Positions 13,672 through 27,364 of a stretch of DNA of 64,000 nucleotides are shown one piece after another (positions within the stretch are counted from its first letter, which is position 1; every line of letters begins with the position of its first letter). The notes below the pieces were generated by a model. That model had not been told where the DNA came from. It searched no databases and saw only the letters and a program-made list of their open reading frames with translations. Position numbers and translations under genes: made by a program. Source of the DNA: Hippophae tibetana (lineage: Eukaryota; Streptophyta; Magnoliopsida; Rosales; Elaeagnaceae); contig CM072801.1 in NCBI GenBank assembly GCA_037013495.1, forward strand, positions 88,087,816 to 88,151,815. The letters are read 5' to 3'.

Positions 13672-14326
13672 TATAACAATTTACAGTTTCAACCCCAATT
13701 GATAACTTCTGTTTGTTTTTAAATTGTGACTTGTAGTAACTTACTTGTATTTTTCAAAAACATAGATAGGTTGAACACAAAAATGAAATAACGAGAAAAA
13801 AATTCCGTGAAACTAAGGAATGCTACGAAATGAAATCCAAATAGGAAAAGAATGACAACAAAATTGAAAGAAAACACTCGACTTGAAGGACACACTTTAA
13901 TTCTTTTTTCTGATTTATGACTTAAGAAAGAGGAACACTATCAAAGGACAAATTTTTATAAATCTAAATTCAAAAAATAGATAAATAGAGATAGATAAAC
14001 CATTTTCAGCAACCAAGCCTATGATACCAAACAATGGAAATCCTTTTCGCGGACAACATATGTACCTAGAAACACAAAGAATAAGAAAGATTGAATTGCT
14101 GAAAACATGGTTAAGATGATAGAATTGGAATCTGAAAAGAACAAGAATAGAAAAATAGGTAATAGGATGCGACCAAATTTTAAGACGTCTGTAAGTAGTA
14201 TAAACTATGGAATCTGGGTTAAAATATGAGAATAGAAAAACTACTCCTATAGTGTGTTTTTTATGTATGGAAACATATTTCGATTTGATATATTATAATA
14301 GCCGTTTCGATATACGAGTAAAAATT
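13672..14326 (+). repeat. Third E-type monomer at the right edge of the 2611-bp HOR
   Basis: This 655-bp unit begins like the E units at 8450 and 11061 and shares the cttgtatttttcaaaaac variant with 11061. Its second half changes to sequence resembling the 3' parts of units in regions 1-3 (a cgcgg site and a ctgtaagtagtataaac form). The HOR therefore ends inside this monomer. Confidence 0.8.
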
Positions 14327-17300
14327 TATAACAATTTACAGTTTCAACCCCAATTGATAACTAATTTTTCTTTTGAAATTGTGAACTATTGAAACTACCT
14401 TTCTTTTTTTAAAAGCATAGATAGTTTGAACAAAAAAATGAAATAACGAGAAATAATACCGTGAAATTAAGGAAAGCTACGACATGAAATCCAAATTGGA
14501 AAAATATGAGATCAAAATTAAAAGAAAACACTCGACTTGAAGGACAATTTAATTATTTTTTTTTGATTTCGAACTTAAGAAAGAAGTAAACCATCAAAGG
14601 ACAAATTTTTATAAATCTAAAATTCAATAAATATATAAATAAAGATAGATAAACCATTTTCAGCAACCAAGTCTATCATACCAAACAATGCAAATCCTTT
14701 TCGCGGACAACATATGTACCTAGGAACACAAAGAATAAGAAAGGTTGAATTACTTAAAACTTGGTTAAGATGATAGAATTGGAATCCGAAAGAACAAAAA
14801 TAGAAAATAAGGTAATAGGGTGCGACCGGATTTTAAGACGTCTATAAGTTTTGTAAACGATGGAATCTTGGTTAAAATATGAGAATAGTAAAGCTACTCC
14901 TATAGTGTGTTTTTTATGTATGGAAACATATTTCGATTTGATATATTATAATAGTTGTTTCGATATACGAGTCAAAAGTTATAACAATTTACAGTTTCAA
15001 CCCCAATTGATAACTTCTTTTTGTTTTGAAATTGTGAACTGCAGAATCTTTTTTTTTTTTTCAAAAACATAGATAGGTTGACCATAAATATTAAATAATG
15101 AGAAAAAATACCGTGAAATTAAGGAAAGCTACGAAATGAAATCCCAATACGAAAAATATGAATACAAAATTGAAAGAAAATACTCGACTTGAAGGACACA
15201 ATTTAATTCTTTTTTCTGATTTATGACTTAAGAAGGAATAAAACTATCAAAGGACAAATTTTTATAAATCTAAAATTCAAACAATAGATAAATAGAGATA
15301 GATAAACCAGTTTTAGCAACCAAGGCTATGTTACCAAACAATGCAAATCCTTTTGGAGGACAACATATGTACCTAGGAACTCAAAGAATAAGAAAGATTG
15401 AATTGCTAAAAACATGGTTAAGATGATAAAATTGGAATCTTAACGAACAAGAATAACAAACTAACCAATAGGGTGCGACCAAATTTTATGATGTCTGTAA
15501 GTAGTATAAACTACGGAATCTGGGTTATAATATGATGATAGCAGAACCACTGCTATAGCTTTTTATGTATCGAAATGTGCTTCGATTTGATATATTATAA
15601 TAGTTGTTTAGATATACGAGTCAAAAGTTATAACAGTTTACAGCTTCAACCCCAATTAATAACTTCTTTTTGTTTTGAAATTGTGAACTGTAGAACTTTC
15701 TTGTTTTTTTCAAAAACATAGATAGGTTGAACACAAAAATGAAATAACGAGAAAAAAATACCGTGAAACTAAGGAAAGCTACGAAATGAAATCCAAATAG
15801 AAAAAGAATGACAACAAATTTGAAAGAGAACACTCGACTTGAAGGACACAATTTAATTCTTTTTTCTGATTTCTGACTTAAGAAAGAAGAAAACTATCAA
15901 AGGACAAATTTTTATAAATCTAAAATTCAAAAAATAGATAAATAGAGATAGATAAACCATTTTCAGCAACCAAGGCTATGATACCAAACAATGCAAATCC
16001 TTTTTGCGGACAACATATGTACCTAGGAACACAAAGAATAAGAAAGGTTGAATTGCTCAAAACATGGTTAAGATGATAGAATTGGAATTTGAAAAGAACA
16101 AGAATAGAAAACAAGGTAATAGGGTGCGACCAGATTTTAAGACGTCTATAAGTAGTGTAAACGATGGAATCTGGAAAATAGGAGAATAGAAAAACTACTC
16201 CTATAGTGTGTTTTTTATGTATGGAAACATATTTCGATATGATATATTATAATAGTCATTTCGATTTACGATTCAAAAGTTATAACAATTTACTGTTTCA
16301 ACCCCAATTGATAACTTCTTTTTGTTTTTAAATTGTGAATTGTAGTAACTTACTTGTTTTTTTCAAAAACATAGATAGGTTGAACACAAAAATGAAATAA
16401 CGAGAAACAAATTCGGGGAAACTAAGGAAAGCTACGAAATGAAATCCAAATAGGAAAAGAATGACAACAAAATTGAAAGAAAACACTCGACTTGAAGGAC
16501 ACAATTTAATTCTTTTTTCTGATTTCTGACTTAAAAAAGAAGAAAACTATCAAAGGACAAATTTTTATAAATCTAAAATTCAAACAATACATAAATAGAG
16601 ATAGATAAACCATTTTTAGCAACCAAGGCTATGATACCAAACAATGCAAATCCTTTTGGAAGACAACATATGTACCTAGGAACTCAAAAAATAAGAAAGA
16701 TTGAATTGCTAAAAACAAGGGTAAGATGATAGAATTAGAAACTGAAAGAACAAGAATAGAAAACTAAGCAATAGGGTGCGAAAAAATTTCAAGACGTTAG
16801 TAAGTAGTATAAACTACGAAATCTGGGTTAACATATGAGAATAGAAAAACTAATCCTATAGTTTGTTTTTTATGTAAGGAAACATATTTCGATTTGATAT
16901 ATTATAATAGTCGTTTCGATATACGAGTCAAAAGTTATAACAATTTACAGTTTCAACACCAATTGATAACTTCTTTTTGTTTAAAAATTGTGAACTGCAG
17001 AAACTTTCTTTCTTTTTTCAAAAGCATAGATAGGTTGAACACAAAAATGAAATAACGAGAAAAAATATCGTGAAAGTAAGGAAAGCTACGAAATGATATC
17101 CAAATAGGAAAAATATGACATCAAAATTGAAAGATAACACTCAACTTGAAGGACACAATTTAATTCTTTTTTCTGATTTCTGCCTTAAGAAAGAAGAAAA
17201 CTATCAAAGGACAAATTTTTATAAATCAAAAATTCAAACAATAGATAAATAAAGATAGATACACCATTTTCAACAACCAAGGCTATGATACCAAACAATG

Positions 17301-18897
17301 CAAATCCTTTTGGAGGACAACATATGTACCTAGGAACTCAAAGATTAAGAACGTTGAATTACTAAAAACATGGTAAAGATGATAGAATTGGAATCTGAAA
17401 GAACAAAATAGAAAACTAAGCAATAGGGTGCGACCAAATATCAAGACGTCTGTAAGTAGTATAAACTACGGAATCTGGGTTAAAATATGAGAATAGAAAA
17501 ACTACTCCTATAGTGTGTTTTTTATGTATGGAAACATATTTCGATTTGATATATTATAATAGTCGTTTCAATATACGAGGTAAAAGTTATAACAATTTAC
17601 AGTTTCAACCCCAATTGATAACTTCTTTTTGTATTGAAATTGTGAACTGTAGTAACTCTCTTGTTTTTTTCAAAAACATAGATAGGTTGAACACGAAAAT
17701 GAAATAATGAGAAAAAAAACCGTGAAAGTAAGGAATGCTACGAAATGAAATCCAAATAGGAAAAGAATGACAACAAAATTGAAAGAAAACACTCGACTTG
17801 AAGGACACAATTTAATTCTTTTTTCTGATTTCTAACTTAAGATAGAAGAAAACTATCAAAGGACAAATTTTTATAAATCTAAAATTCAAACAATAGATAA
17901 ATAGAGATAGATAAACCATTTTCAGCAACGAAGGCTATGATTCCAAACAATGCAAATCCTTTTCGCGGACAACAGATGTACCTAGGAACACAAAGAATAG
18001 GAAAGGATTGCTTAAAACATGGTTAAGATGATAGAATTGGAATCCGAAAGAACAAGAATAGAAAACTAGGCAATAGGGTACGACCAAATTTTAAGATGTC
18101 TGTAAGTAGTATAAACTACAGAATCTAGATTAAAATATGATGATTGGACAACCACTGCTATGTATAGTGTGTCTTTTATGTATGGAAACATATTTCGATT
18201 TGATATATTATAATAGTCGTTTCGATATACGAGTCAAAAGTTATAACAATTTACATTTTCAACGCCAATTGTTAACTTCTTTTTGTTTTGAAATTGTGAA
18301 CTGTAGAAACTTTCTTTCTTTTTTGAAAAACATAGATAGGTTGACCACAAATATGAAATAACGAGAAACAATACCGTGAAAGTAAGGAAAGCTACGAAAT
18401 GAAATCCAAATAGGAAAAATATGAATACAAAATTGAAAAAAAACACCCAACTTGAAGGACACAATTTAATTCTTTTTTCTGATTTATGTCTTAAGAAGGA
18501 AGAAAACAATCAAAGGACAAATTTTTATAAATCTAAAATTCAAAAAATAGATAAATAGAGATAGATAAACTATTTTTAGCAACCAAGGCTATGATAGCAA
18601 ACAATGCAAATCCTTTTCGCGGACAACATATGTACCTAGGAACACAAAAAATAAGAAAGATTTAAATTGCTGAAAACATGGTTAAGATGATAGAATTGGA
18701 ATCTGAAAAGAGAAAGAATAGAAAACAAGGTAATAGGGTGCGACCAGATTTTAAGACGTCTATAAGTAGTGTAAACGATGGAATCTGGGTTAAAATATGA
18801 GAATAGAAAAACTACTCCTATAGTGTGTTTTTTATGTATCGAAACATATTTCGAATTGATATATTATAATAGTCGTTTCGATGTACGAGTCAAAAGT
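14327..18897 (+). repeat. Region 5: mosaic of seven monomers
   Basis: Monomers start at 14327, 14980, 15629, 16281, 16936, 17588 and 18242. No regular higher-order period is visible. Parts match distant places: about 14480-15660 corresponds to about 34690-35870; the variant gcgaaaaaatttca near 16779 returns near 40600 and 45160; the first ~200 bp of the unit at 18242 (caacgccaattgttaac, gaccacaaatatg) match the P units beyond 51809. The unit at 14980 carries a 13-T run at 15049-15061 where other units have a mixed pyrimidine tract. Confidence 0.85.
14480..15660 (+). repeat. Long-range duplicated block, left copy
   Basis: This stretch shares a chain of rare variants with about 34690-35870. 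Examples are accaagtctatcatacc against acaaagtctatcatacc, cgaccggattttaagacg, ataagttttgtaaacgatg, gagaatagtaaagctactc and aacgaacaagaataacaaac. Markers 14998 and 35206 are 20208 bp apart, which is 31 monomers. The two copies differ at scattered sites and small indels, so the exchange is not recent. Edges are approximate. Confidence 0.8.
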
Positions 18898-21510
18898 TAT
18901 AACAATTTACATTTTCAACCCTAATTGATAACTTCTTTTTGTTTTGAAATTGTGAACTGCAGAAACTTTCTTTCTTTTTTCAAAAACATAGATAGGTTGA
19001 ACACAAAAATGAAATAACGAGAAAAAATACCGTGAGAGTAAGGAAAGCTACGAAATGCAATCCAAATAGGAAAAATATGACATAAAAATTGAAAGAAAAC
19101 ACTCGACTTGAAGGACACAATTTAATTCTTTTTTCTTATTTTTGGATTAAGAAAGAAGAAAACTATCAAAGGACAAATTTTTATAAATCGAAAATTCAAA
19201 CAATAGATAAATAAAGATAGATACACCATTTTCAACAACCAAGGCTATGATACCAAACAATGCAAATCCTTTTGGAGGACAACATATGTACCTAGGAACT
19301 CAAAGAATAAGAAAGATTAAATTGCTAAAAACATGGTTAAGATGATAGAATTGGAATCTGAAAGAACAAGAATAGAAAACTAAGCAATAGGGTGTGACCA
19401 AATTTCAAGACGTCTGTAAGAAGTATAAACTACGGAATCTGGGTTAAAATATGAGAATAGGAAAACTACTCCTATAGTTTGTTTTTTATGTATGGAAACT
19501 TAATTTGATTTGATATATTATAATAGTCGTTTCAATATACGACTCAAAAGTTATAACAACTTACAGTTTCAACCCCAATTGATAACTTCTTTTTGTTTTA
19601 AAATTGTGAACTGCCGAAACTTTCTTTCTTTTTTCAAAAACATAGATAGGTTGAACAAAAAAATGAAATAACGAGAAAAAAAAATACCGTGAAACTAAGG
19701 AAGCTACGAAATGAAATCCAAATAGGAAAAGAATGACAACAAAATTGGAAGAAAACACTAGACTTCAAGGACACAATTTAATTCTTTTTTTCTAATTTCT
19801 AACTTAAGAAAGAAGAAAACTATCAAAGGACAAATTTTTATAAATATAAAATTCAAACAATAGATAAATAAAGATAGATACACCATTTTCAGCAACCAAG
19901 GCTATTATACCAAACAATGCAAATCCTTTTGGAGGACAACATATGTACCGTGGAACTCAAAGAATAAGAAAGCTTGAATTGCTTAAAACATGGTTAAGAT
20001 GATAGAATTGGAATCCGAAAAAACAAGAACAGAAAATAAGGTAATAGGGTGCGACCAGATTTTAAGACGTCTATAAGTAGTGTAAACGATGGAATCTGGG
20101 TTAAAATATGAGAATAGAAAAACTACTCCTATAGTGTGTTTTTTATGTATGGAAACATATTTCGATTTAATATATTATAATAGTCGTTTCGATATACGAG
20201 TCAAAAGTTATAATAATTTATAGTTTCAACACCAATTGATAACTTCTTTTTGTTTTCAAATTGTGAACTGCAGAAACTTTCTTTCTTTTTTCAAAAACAT
20301 AGATAGGTTGAACATAAAAATGAAATAACGAGAAAAAATACCGTGAGAGTAAGGAAAGCTACGAAATGCAATCCAAATAAGAAAAATATGACATAAAAAT
20401 TGAAAGAAAACACTCGACTTGAAGGACACAATTTAATTCTTTTTTCTTATTTTTGGATTAAGAAAGAAGAAAACTATCAAAGGACAAATTTTTATAAATC
20501 GAAAATTCAAACAATAGATAAATAAAGATAGATACACCATTTTCAACAACCAAGGCTATGATACCAAACAATGCAAATCCTTTTAGAGGACACCATATGT
20601 ACCTAGGAACTCAAAGAATAAGAAAGATTAAATTGCTAAAAACATGGTTAAGATGATAGAATTGGAATCTGAAAGAACAAGAATAGAAAACTAAGCAATA
20701 GGGTGTGACCAAATTTCAAGACGTCTGTAAGAAGTATAAACTACGGAATCTGGGTTAAAATATGAGAATAGGAAAACTACTCCTATAGTTTGTTTTTTAT
20801 GTATGGAAACTTAATTTGATTTGATATATTATAATAGTCGTTTCAATATACGACTCAAAAGTTATAACAACTTACAGTTTCAACCCCAATTGATAACTTT
20901 TTTTTGTTTTAAAATTGTGAACTGCCGAAACTTTCTTTCTTTTTTCAAAAACATAGATAGGTTGAACACAAAAATGAAATAACGTGAAAAAAATTCGGTA
21001 AAACAAAGGAATGCTACGAAATGAAATTCAAATAGGAAAAGAATGACAACAAAATTGAAAGAAAACACTCGACTTGAAGGACACAATTTAATTCTTTTTT
21101 CTGATTTCTAACTTAAGAAAGAAGAAAACAATCAAAGGACAAATTTTTATAAATCTAAAATTCAAACAATAGATAATAGATACACCATTTTCAACAACCA
21201 AGGCTATGATACCAAACAATGCAAATCCTTTTGGGGGATAACATATGTACCTAGGAACTCAAAGAATAAGAAAGGTTGAATTGCTAAAAACATGGTTAAG
21301 ATGATAGAATTGGAATCTGAAAGAACAAGAATAGAAAACTAAGCAATAGGGTGTGACCAAATTTCAAGACGTCTGTAAGAAGTATAAACTACGGAATCTG
21401 GGTTAAAATATGAGAATAGGAAAACTACTCCTATAGTTTGTTTTTTATGTATGGAAACTTAATTTGATTTGATATATTATAATAGTCGTTTCAATATACG
21501 ACTCAAAAGT
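18898..21510 (+). repeat. Region 6: C-D dimer repeat beside the 2603-bp HOR
   Basis: Monomers start at 18898, 19552, 20209 and 20863. C-type units (18898, 20209) carry gtgagagtaagg and gaaatgcaatcc. D-like units (19552, 20863) carry caacttacag with gaactgccgaaac. The dimer period is 1311 bp. The unit at 20863 switches near 21181 from D-type sequence (aatagataatagatacacc) to a C-type tail (gggggataac), the left breakpoint of the 2603-bp periodicity. The unit at 19552 has a G-like middle part. Confidence 0.85.
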
Positions 21511-22158
21511 TATAACAACTTACAGTTTCAACCCCAATTGATAACTTCTTTTTGTTTTAAAATTGTGAACTGCCGAAACTTTCTTTCTTTTTTCAAAAAC
21601 ATAGATAGGTTGAACACAAAAATGAAATAACGTGAAAAAAATTCGGTAAAACAAAGAATGCTACGAAATGAAATTCAAATAGGAAAAGAATGACAACAAA
21701 ATTGAAAGAAAACACTCGACTTGAAGGACACAATTTAATTCTTTTTTCTGATTTCTAACTTAAGAAAGAAGAAAACAATCAAAGGACAAATTTTTATAAA
21801 TCTAAAATTCAAACAATAGATAATAGATACACCATTTTCAACAACCAAGGCTATGATACCAAACAATGCAAATCCTTTTCGCGGAAAACATATGTACCTA
21901 GGAACACAAAGAATAAGAAAGATTGAATTGCTGAAAACATGGTTAAGATGATAGAATTGGAATATGAAAAGAACAAGAATAGAAAACAAGGTAATAGGGT
22001 GCCACCAGATTTTAAGACGTCTATAAGTAGTGTAAACGATGGAATCTGGGTTAAAATATGAGAATAGAAAAACTACTCCTATAGTGTGTTTTTTATGTAT
22101 GGAAACATATTTCGATTTGATATATTATAATAGTCATTTCGATATACGATTCAAAAGT
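21181..22158 (+). repeat. Left partial copy of the 2603-bp HOR (C tail plus D)
   Basis: From about 21181 the sequence matches that 2602-2603 bp downstream almost base for base. The one-base shift comes from a missing g near 21655 (aaacaaagaatgc here, aaacgaaggaatgc at the equivalent site). It comprises the last ~330 bp of a C-type monomer and a whole D monomer starting at 21511. Confidence 0.85.
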
Positions 22159-24761
22159 TATAAAAATTTACAGTTTCAACCCCAATTGATAACTTCTTTT
22201 TGTTTTTAAATTGTGAACTGCAATAACTTTCTTGTTTTTTTCAAAAGCATAGATAGTTTGAACAGAAAAATGAAATAATGGGAAAAAAATACCGTGAAAC
22301 TAAGGAAAGCTACGAAATGAAATCGAAATAGGAAAAGATTGAGACCAAAATTGAAAGAAAACACTCGCTTGAAGGACACAATTTAATTCTTTTTTCTGAT
22401 TTCTGACTTAAGAAAGAGGAAAACTATCAAAGGACAAATTTTATAAATCTAAATTTAAAAAATAGATAAATAGAGATAGATAAACCATTTTCAGCAACCA
22501 AGGCTATGATACCAAACAATGGAAATCCTTTTCGCGGACAACATATGTATCTAGGAACACCAAGAATAAGAAAGATTGAATTGCTGAAAACATGGTTAAG
22601 ATGATAGAATTGGAATCTGAAAAGAACAAGAATAGAAAACTAGGTAATAGGGTGCGACAAAATTTTAAGACGTCTATAAGTAATATAAACTACGGAATCT
22701 GGGTTAAAATATGATGATAGCAAAACCACTGCTATAGGTTTTTATGTATCGAAATGTGCTTCGATATGATATATTATAATAGTCATTTCGATATTCCGGT
22801 CAAAAGTTATAACAAATTACAGTTTCAACCCCAATTGATAACTTCTTTTTGTTTTTAAATTGTGACTTGTAGTAACTTTTTTTTTTCAAAAACTTAAATA
22901 GGTTGAACACAAAAATGAAATAACGAGAAAAAAATTCCGTGAAACTAAGGAATGCTACGAAATGAAATCCAAATAGGAAAAGAATGACAACGAAATTGAA
23001 AGAAAACACTCGACTTGAAGGACACAATTTAATTCTTTTTTCTTATTTCTAACTTAAGAAAGAAGAAAAATATCAAAGGACAAATTTTTATAAATCTAAA
23101 ATTCAATCAGAAGAAAAATGAAGATAGATAAACCATTTTCAGCAACCAAGGCTATTATACCAAACAATGCAAATCATTTTGGAGGACAACATATGTACCT
23201 AGGAACTCAAAGAATAAGAAAGCTTGAATTGCTTAAAACATGGTTAAGATGATAGAATTGGAATCCAAAAGAACAAGAATAGAAAACAAGGTAATAGGGT
23301 GCGACCAGATTTTAAGACGTCTATAAGTAGTGTAAACGATGGAATCTGGGTAAAAATATCAGAATAGAAAAACTACTCCTATAGTGTGTTTTTTATGTAT
23401 GGACACATATTTCGATTTGATATACTATAATAGTCGTTTCGATATACGAGTCAAATGTTATAACAATTTATAGTTTCAACCCCAATTGATAACTTCTTTT
23501 TGTTTTGAAATTGTGAACTGCAGAAACTTTCTTTCTTTTTTCAAAAACATAGATAGGTTGAACACAAAAATGAAATAACGAGAAAAAATACAGTGAGAGT
23601 AAGGAAAGCTACGAAATGCAATCCAAATAGGAAAAATATGACATAAAAATTGAAAGAAAACACTCGACTTGAAGGACACAATTTAATTCTTTTTTCTTAT
23701 TTCTGGATTAAGAAAGAAGAAAACTATCAAAGGACAAATTTTTATAAATCGAAAATTCAAACAATAGATAAATAAAGATAGATACACCATTTTCAACAAC
23801 CAAGGCTATGATACCAAACAATGCAAATCCTTTTGGGGGATAACATATGTACCTAGGAACTCAAAGAATAAGAAAGGTTGAATTGCTAAAAACATGGTTA
23901 AGATGATAGAATTGGAATCTGAAAGAACAAGAATAGAAAACTAAGCAATAGGGTGTGACCAAATTTCAAGACGTCTGTAAGAAGTATAAACTACGGAATC
24001 TGGGTTAAAATATGAGAATAGGAAAACTACTCCTATAGTTTGTTTTTTATGTATGGAAACTTAATTTGATTTGATATATTATAATAGTCGTTTCAATATA
24101 CGACTCAAAAGTTATAACAACTTACAGTTTCAACCCCAATTGATAACTTCTTTTTGTTTTAAAATTGTGAACTGCCGAAACTTTCTTTCTTTTTTCAAAA
24201 ACATAGATAGGTTGAACACAAAAATGAAATAACGTGAAAAAAATTCGGTAAAACGAAGGAATGCTACGAAATGAAATCCAAATAGGAAAAGAATGACAAC
24301 AAAATTGAAAGAAAACACTCGACTTGAAGGACACAATTTAATTCTTTTTTCTGATTTCTAACTTAAGAAAGAAGAAAACAATCAAAGGACAAATTTTTAT
24401 AAATCTAAAATTCAAACAATAGATAATAGATACACCATTTTCAACAACCAAGGCTATGATACCAAACAATGCAAATCCTTTTCGCGGAAAACATATGTAC
24501 CTAGGAACACAAAGAATAAGAAAGATTGAATTGCTGAAAACATGGTTAAGATGATAGAATTGGAATATGAAAAGAACAAGAATAGAAAACAAGGTAATAG
24601 GGTGCCACCAGATTTTAAGACGTCTATAAGTAGTGTAAACGATGGAATCTGGGTTAAAATATGAGAATAGAAAAACTACTCCTATAGTGTGTTTTTTATG
24701 TATGGAAACATATTTCGATTTGATATATTATAATAGTCATTTCGATATACGATTCAAAAGT
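22159..24761 (+). repeat. 2603-bp HOR copy 1 (A-B-C-D)
   Basis: Subunits start at 22159 (A, 649 bp), 22808 (B, 651 bp), 23459 (C, 654 bp) and 24113 (D, 649 bp). Type markers: A has ataaaaatttacag and gattgagaccaaaattg; B has aacaaattacag and caatcagaagaaaaatgaag; C has gtgagagtaagg and gaaatgcaatcc; D has caacttacag, ttcggtaaaac and the short aatagataatagatacacc form. Copy 1 differs from copy 2 at only a handful of positions seen by eye, for example agatagtttg against agataggttg near 22253, and caaaaccac against caaacccac near 22725. Confidence 0.93.
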
Positions 24762-27364
24762 TATAAAAATTTACAGTTTCAACCCCAATTGATAACTTCT
24801 TTTTGTTTTTAAATTGTGAACTGCAATAACTTTCTTGTTTTTTTCAAAAGCATAGATAGGTTGAACAGAAAAATGAAATAACGGGAAAAAAATACCGTGA
24901 AACTAAGGAAAGCTACGAAATGAAATCGAAATAGGAAAAGATTGAGACCAAAATTGAAAGAAAACACTCGCTTGAAGGACACAATTTAATTCTTTTTTCT
25001 GATTTCTGACTTAAGAAAGAGGAAAACTATCAAAGGACAAATTTTATAAATCTAAATTTAAAAAATAGATAAATAGAGATAGATAAACCATTTTCAGCAA
25101 CCAAGGCTATGATACCAAACAATGGAAATCCTTTTCGCGGACAACATATGTATCTAGGAACACCAAGAATAAGAAAGATTGAATTGCTGAAAACATGGTT
25201 AAGATGATAGAATTGGAATCTGAAAAGAACAAGAATAGAAAACTAGGTAATAGGGTGCGACAAAATTTTAAGACGTCTATAAGTAATATAAACTACGGAA
25301 TCTGGGTTAAAATATGATGATAGCAAACCCACTGCTATAGGTTTTTATGTATCGAAATGTGCTTCGATATGATATATTATAATAGTCATTTCGATATTCC
25401 GGTCAAAAGTTATAACAAATTACAGTTTCAACCCCAATTGATAACTTCTTTTTGTTTTTAAATTGTGACTTGTAGTAACTTTTTTTTTTCAAAAACTTAA
25501 ATAGGTTGAACACAAAAATGAAATAACGAGAAAAAAATTCTGTGAAACTAAGGAATGCTACGAAATGAAATCCAAATAGGAAAAGAATGACAACGAAATT
25601 GAAAGAAAACACTCGACTTGAAGGACACAATTTAATTCTTTTTTCTTATTTCTAACTTAAGAAAGAAGAAAAATATCAAAGGACAAATTTTTATAAATCT
25701 AAAATTCAATCAGAAGAAAAATGAAGATAGATAAACCATTTTCAGCAACCAAGGCTATTATACCAAACAATGCAAATCATTTTGGAGGACAACATATGTA
25801 CCTAGGAACTCAAAGAATAAGAAAGCTTGAATTGCTTAAAACATGGTTAAGATGATAGAATTGGAATCCAAAAGAACAAGAATAGAAAACAAGGTAATAG
25901 GGTGCGACCAGATTTTAAGACGTCTATAAGTAGTGTAAACGATGGAATCTGGGTAAAAATATCAGAATAGAAAAACTATTCCTATAGTGTGTTTTTTATG
26001 TATGGACACATATTTCGATTTGATATACTATAATAGTCGTTTCGATATACGAGTCAAATGTTATAACAATTTATAGTTTCAACCCCAATTGATAACTTCT
26101 TTTTGTTTTGAAATTGTGAACTGCAGAAACTTTCTTTCTTTTTTCAAAAACATAGATAGGTTGAACACAAAAATGAAATAACGAGAAAAAATACCGTGAG
26201 AGTAAGGAAAGCTACGAAATGCAATCCAAATAGGAAAAATATGACATAAAAATTGAAAGAAAACACTCGACTTGAAGGACACAATTTAATTCTTTTTTCT
26301 TATTTCTGGATTAAGAAAGAAGAAAACTATCAAAGGACAAATTTTTATAAATCGAAAATTCAAACAATAGATAAATAAAGATAGATACACCATTTTCAAC
26401 AACCAAGGCTATGATACCAAACAATGCAAATCCTTTTGGGGGATAACATATGTACCTAGGAACTCAAAGAATAAGAAAGGTTGAATTGCTAAAAACATGG
26501 TTAAGATGATAGAATTGGAATCTGAAAGAACAAGAATAGAAAACTAAGCAATAGGGTGTGACCAAATTTCAAGACGTCTGTAAGAAGTATAAACTACGGA
26601 ATCTGGGTTAAAATATGAGAATAGGAAAACTACTCCTATAGTTTGTTTTTTATGTATGGAAACTTAATTTGATTTGATATATTATAATAGTCGTTTCAAT
26701 ATACGACTCAAAAGTTATAACAACTTACAGTTTCAACCCCAATTGATAACTTCTTTTTGTTTTAAAATTGTGAACTGCCGAAACTTTCTTTCTTTTTTCA
26801 AAAACATAGATAGGTTGAACACAAAAATGAAATAACGTGAAAAAAATTCGGTAAAACAAAGGAATGCTACGAAATGAAATCCAAATAGGAAAAGAATGAC
26901 AACAAAATTGAAAGAAAACACTCGACTTGAAGGACACAATTTAATTCTTTTTTCTGATTTCTAACTTAAGAAAGAAGAAAACAATCAAAGGACAAATTTT
27001 TATAAATCTAAAATTCAAACAATAGATAATAGATACACCATTTTCAACAACCAAGGCTATGATACCAAACAATGCAAATCCTTTTCGCGGAAAACATATG
27101 TACCTAGGAACACAAAGAATAAGAAAGATTGAATTGCTGAAAACATGGTTAAGATGATAGAATTGGAATATGAAAAGAACAAGAATAGAAAACAAGGTAA
27201 TAGGGTGCCACCAGATTTTAAGACGTCTATAAGTAGTGTAAACGATGGAATCTGGGTTAAAATATGAGAATAGAAAAACTACTCCTATAGTGTGTTTTTT
27301 ATGTATGGAAACATATTTCGATTTGATATATTATAATAGTCATTTCGATATACGATTCAAAAGT
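24762..27364 (+). repeat. 2603-bp HOR copy 2 (A-B-C-D)
   Basis: Subunits start at 24762, 25411, 26062 and 26716, each exactly 2603 bp after its counterpart in copy 1. It is nearly identical to copy 3; visible differences include ttatag against ttacag just before the C marker (26074 against 28677). No length change occurs anywhere in the unit, which implies very recent duplication or strong homogenisation. Confidence 0.93.
26062..26715 (+). repeat. Representative monomer (type C) with landmarks
   Basis: A 654-bp unit used here to describe the monomer. Offsets from its first base (tataac): +19 the caacccc phase marker; about +70 to +95 a pyrimidine tract (tttctttcttttttc) followed by aaaaacatagatagg; about +220 the block cacaatttaattctttttt; about +247 a purine tract (taagaaagaagaaaac); about +308 a GATA-rich stretch (gataaataaagatagat); about +370 the variable site cctttt followed by ggagg-like or cgcgg bases; about +386 catatgtacctagg, holding two 6-bp palindromes; +511 the 8-bp palindrome agacgtct; about +571 actcctatag; about +617 the A+T core tatattataatag between the arms of a dyad. 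The monomer start is arbitrary, set so that unit 1 begins at base 1. Confidence 0.9.
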
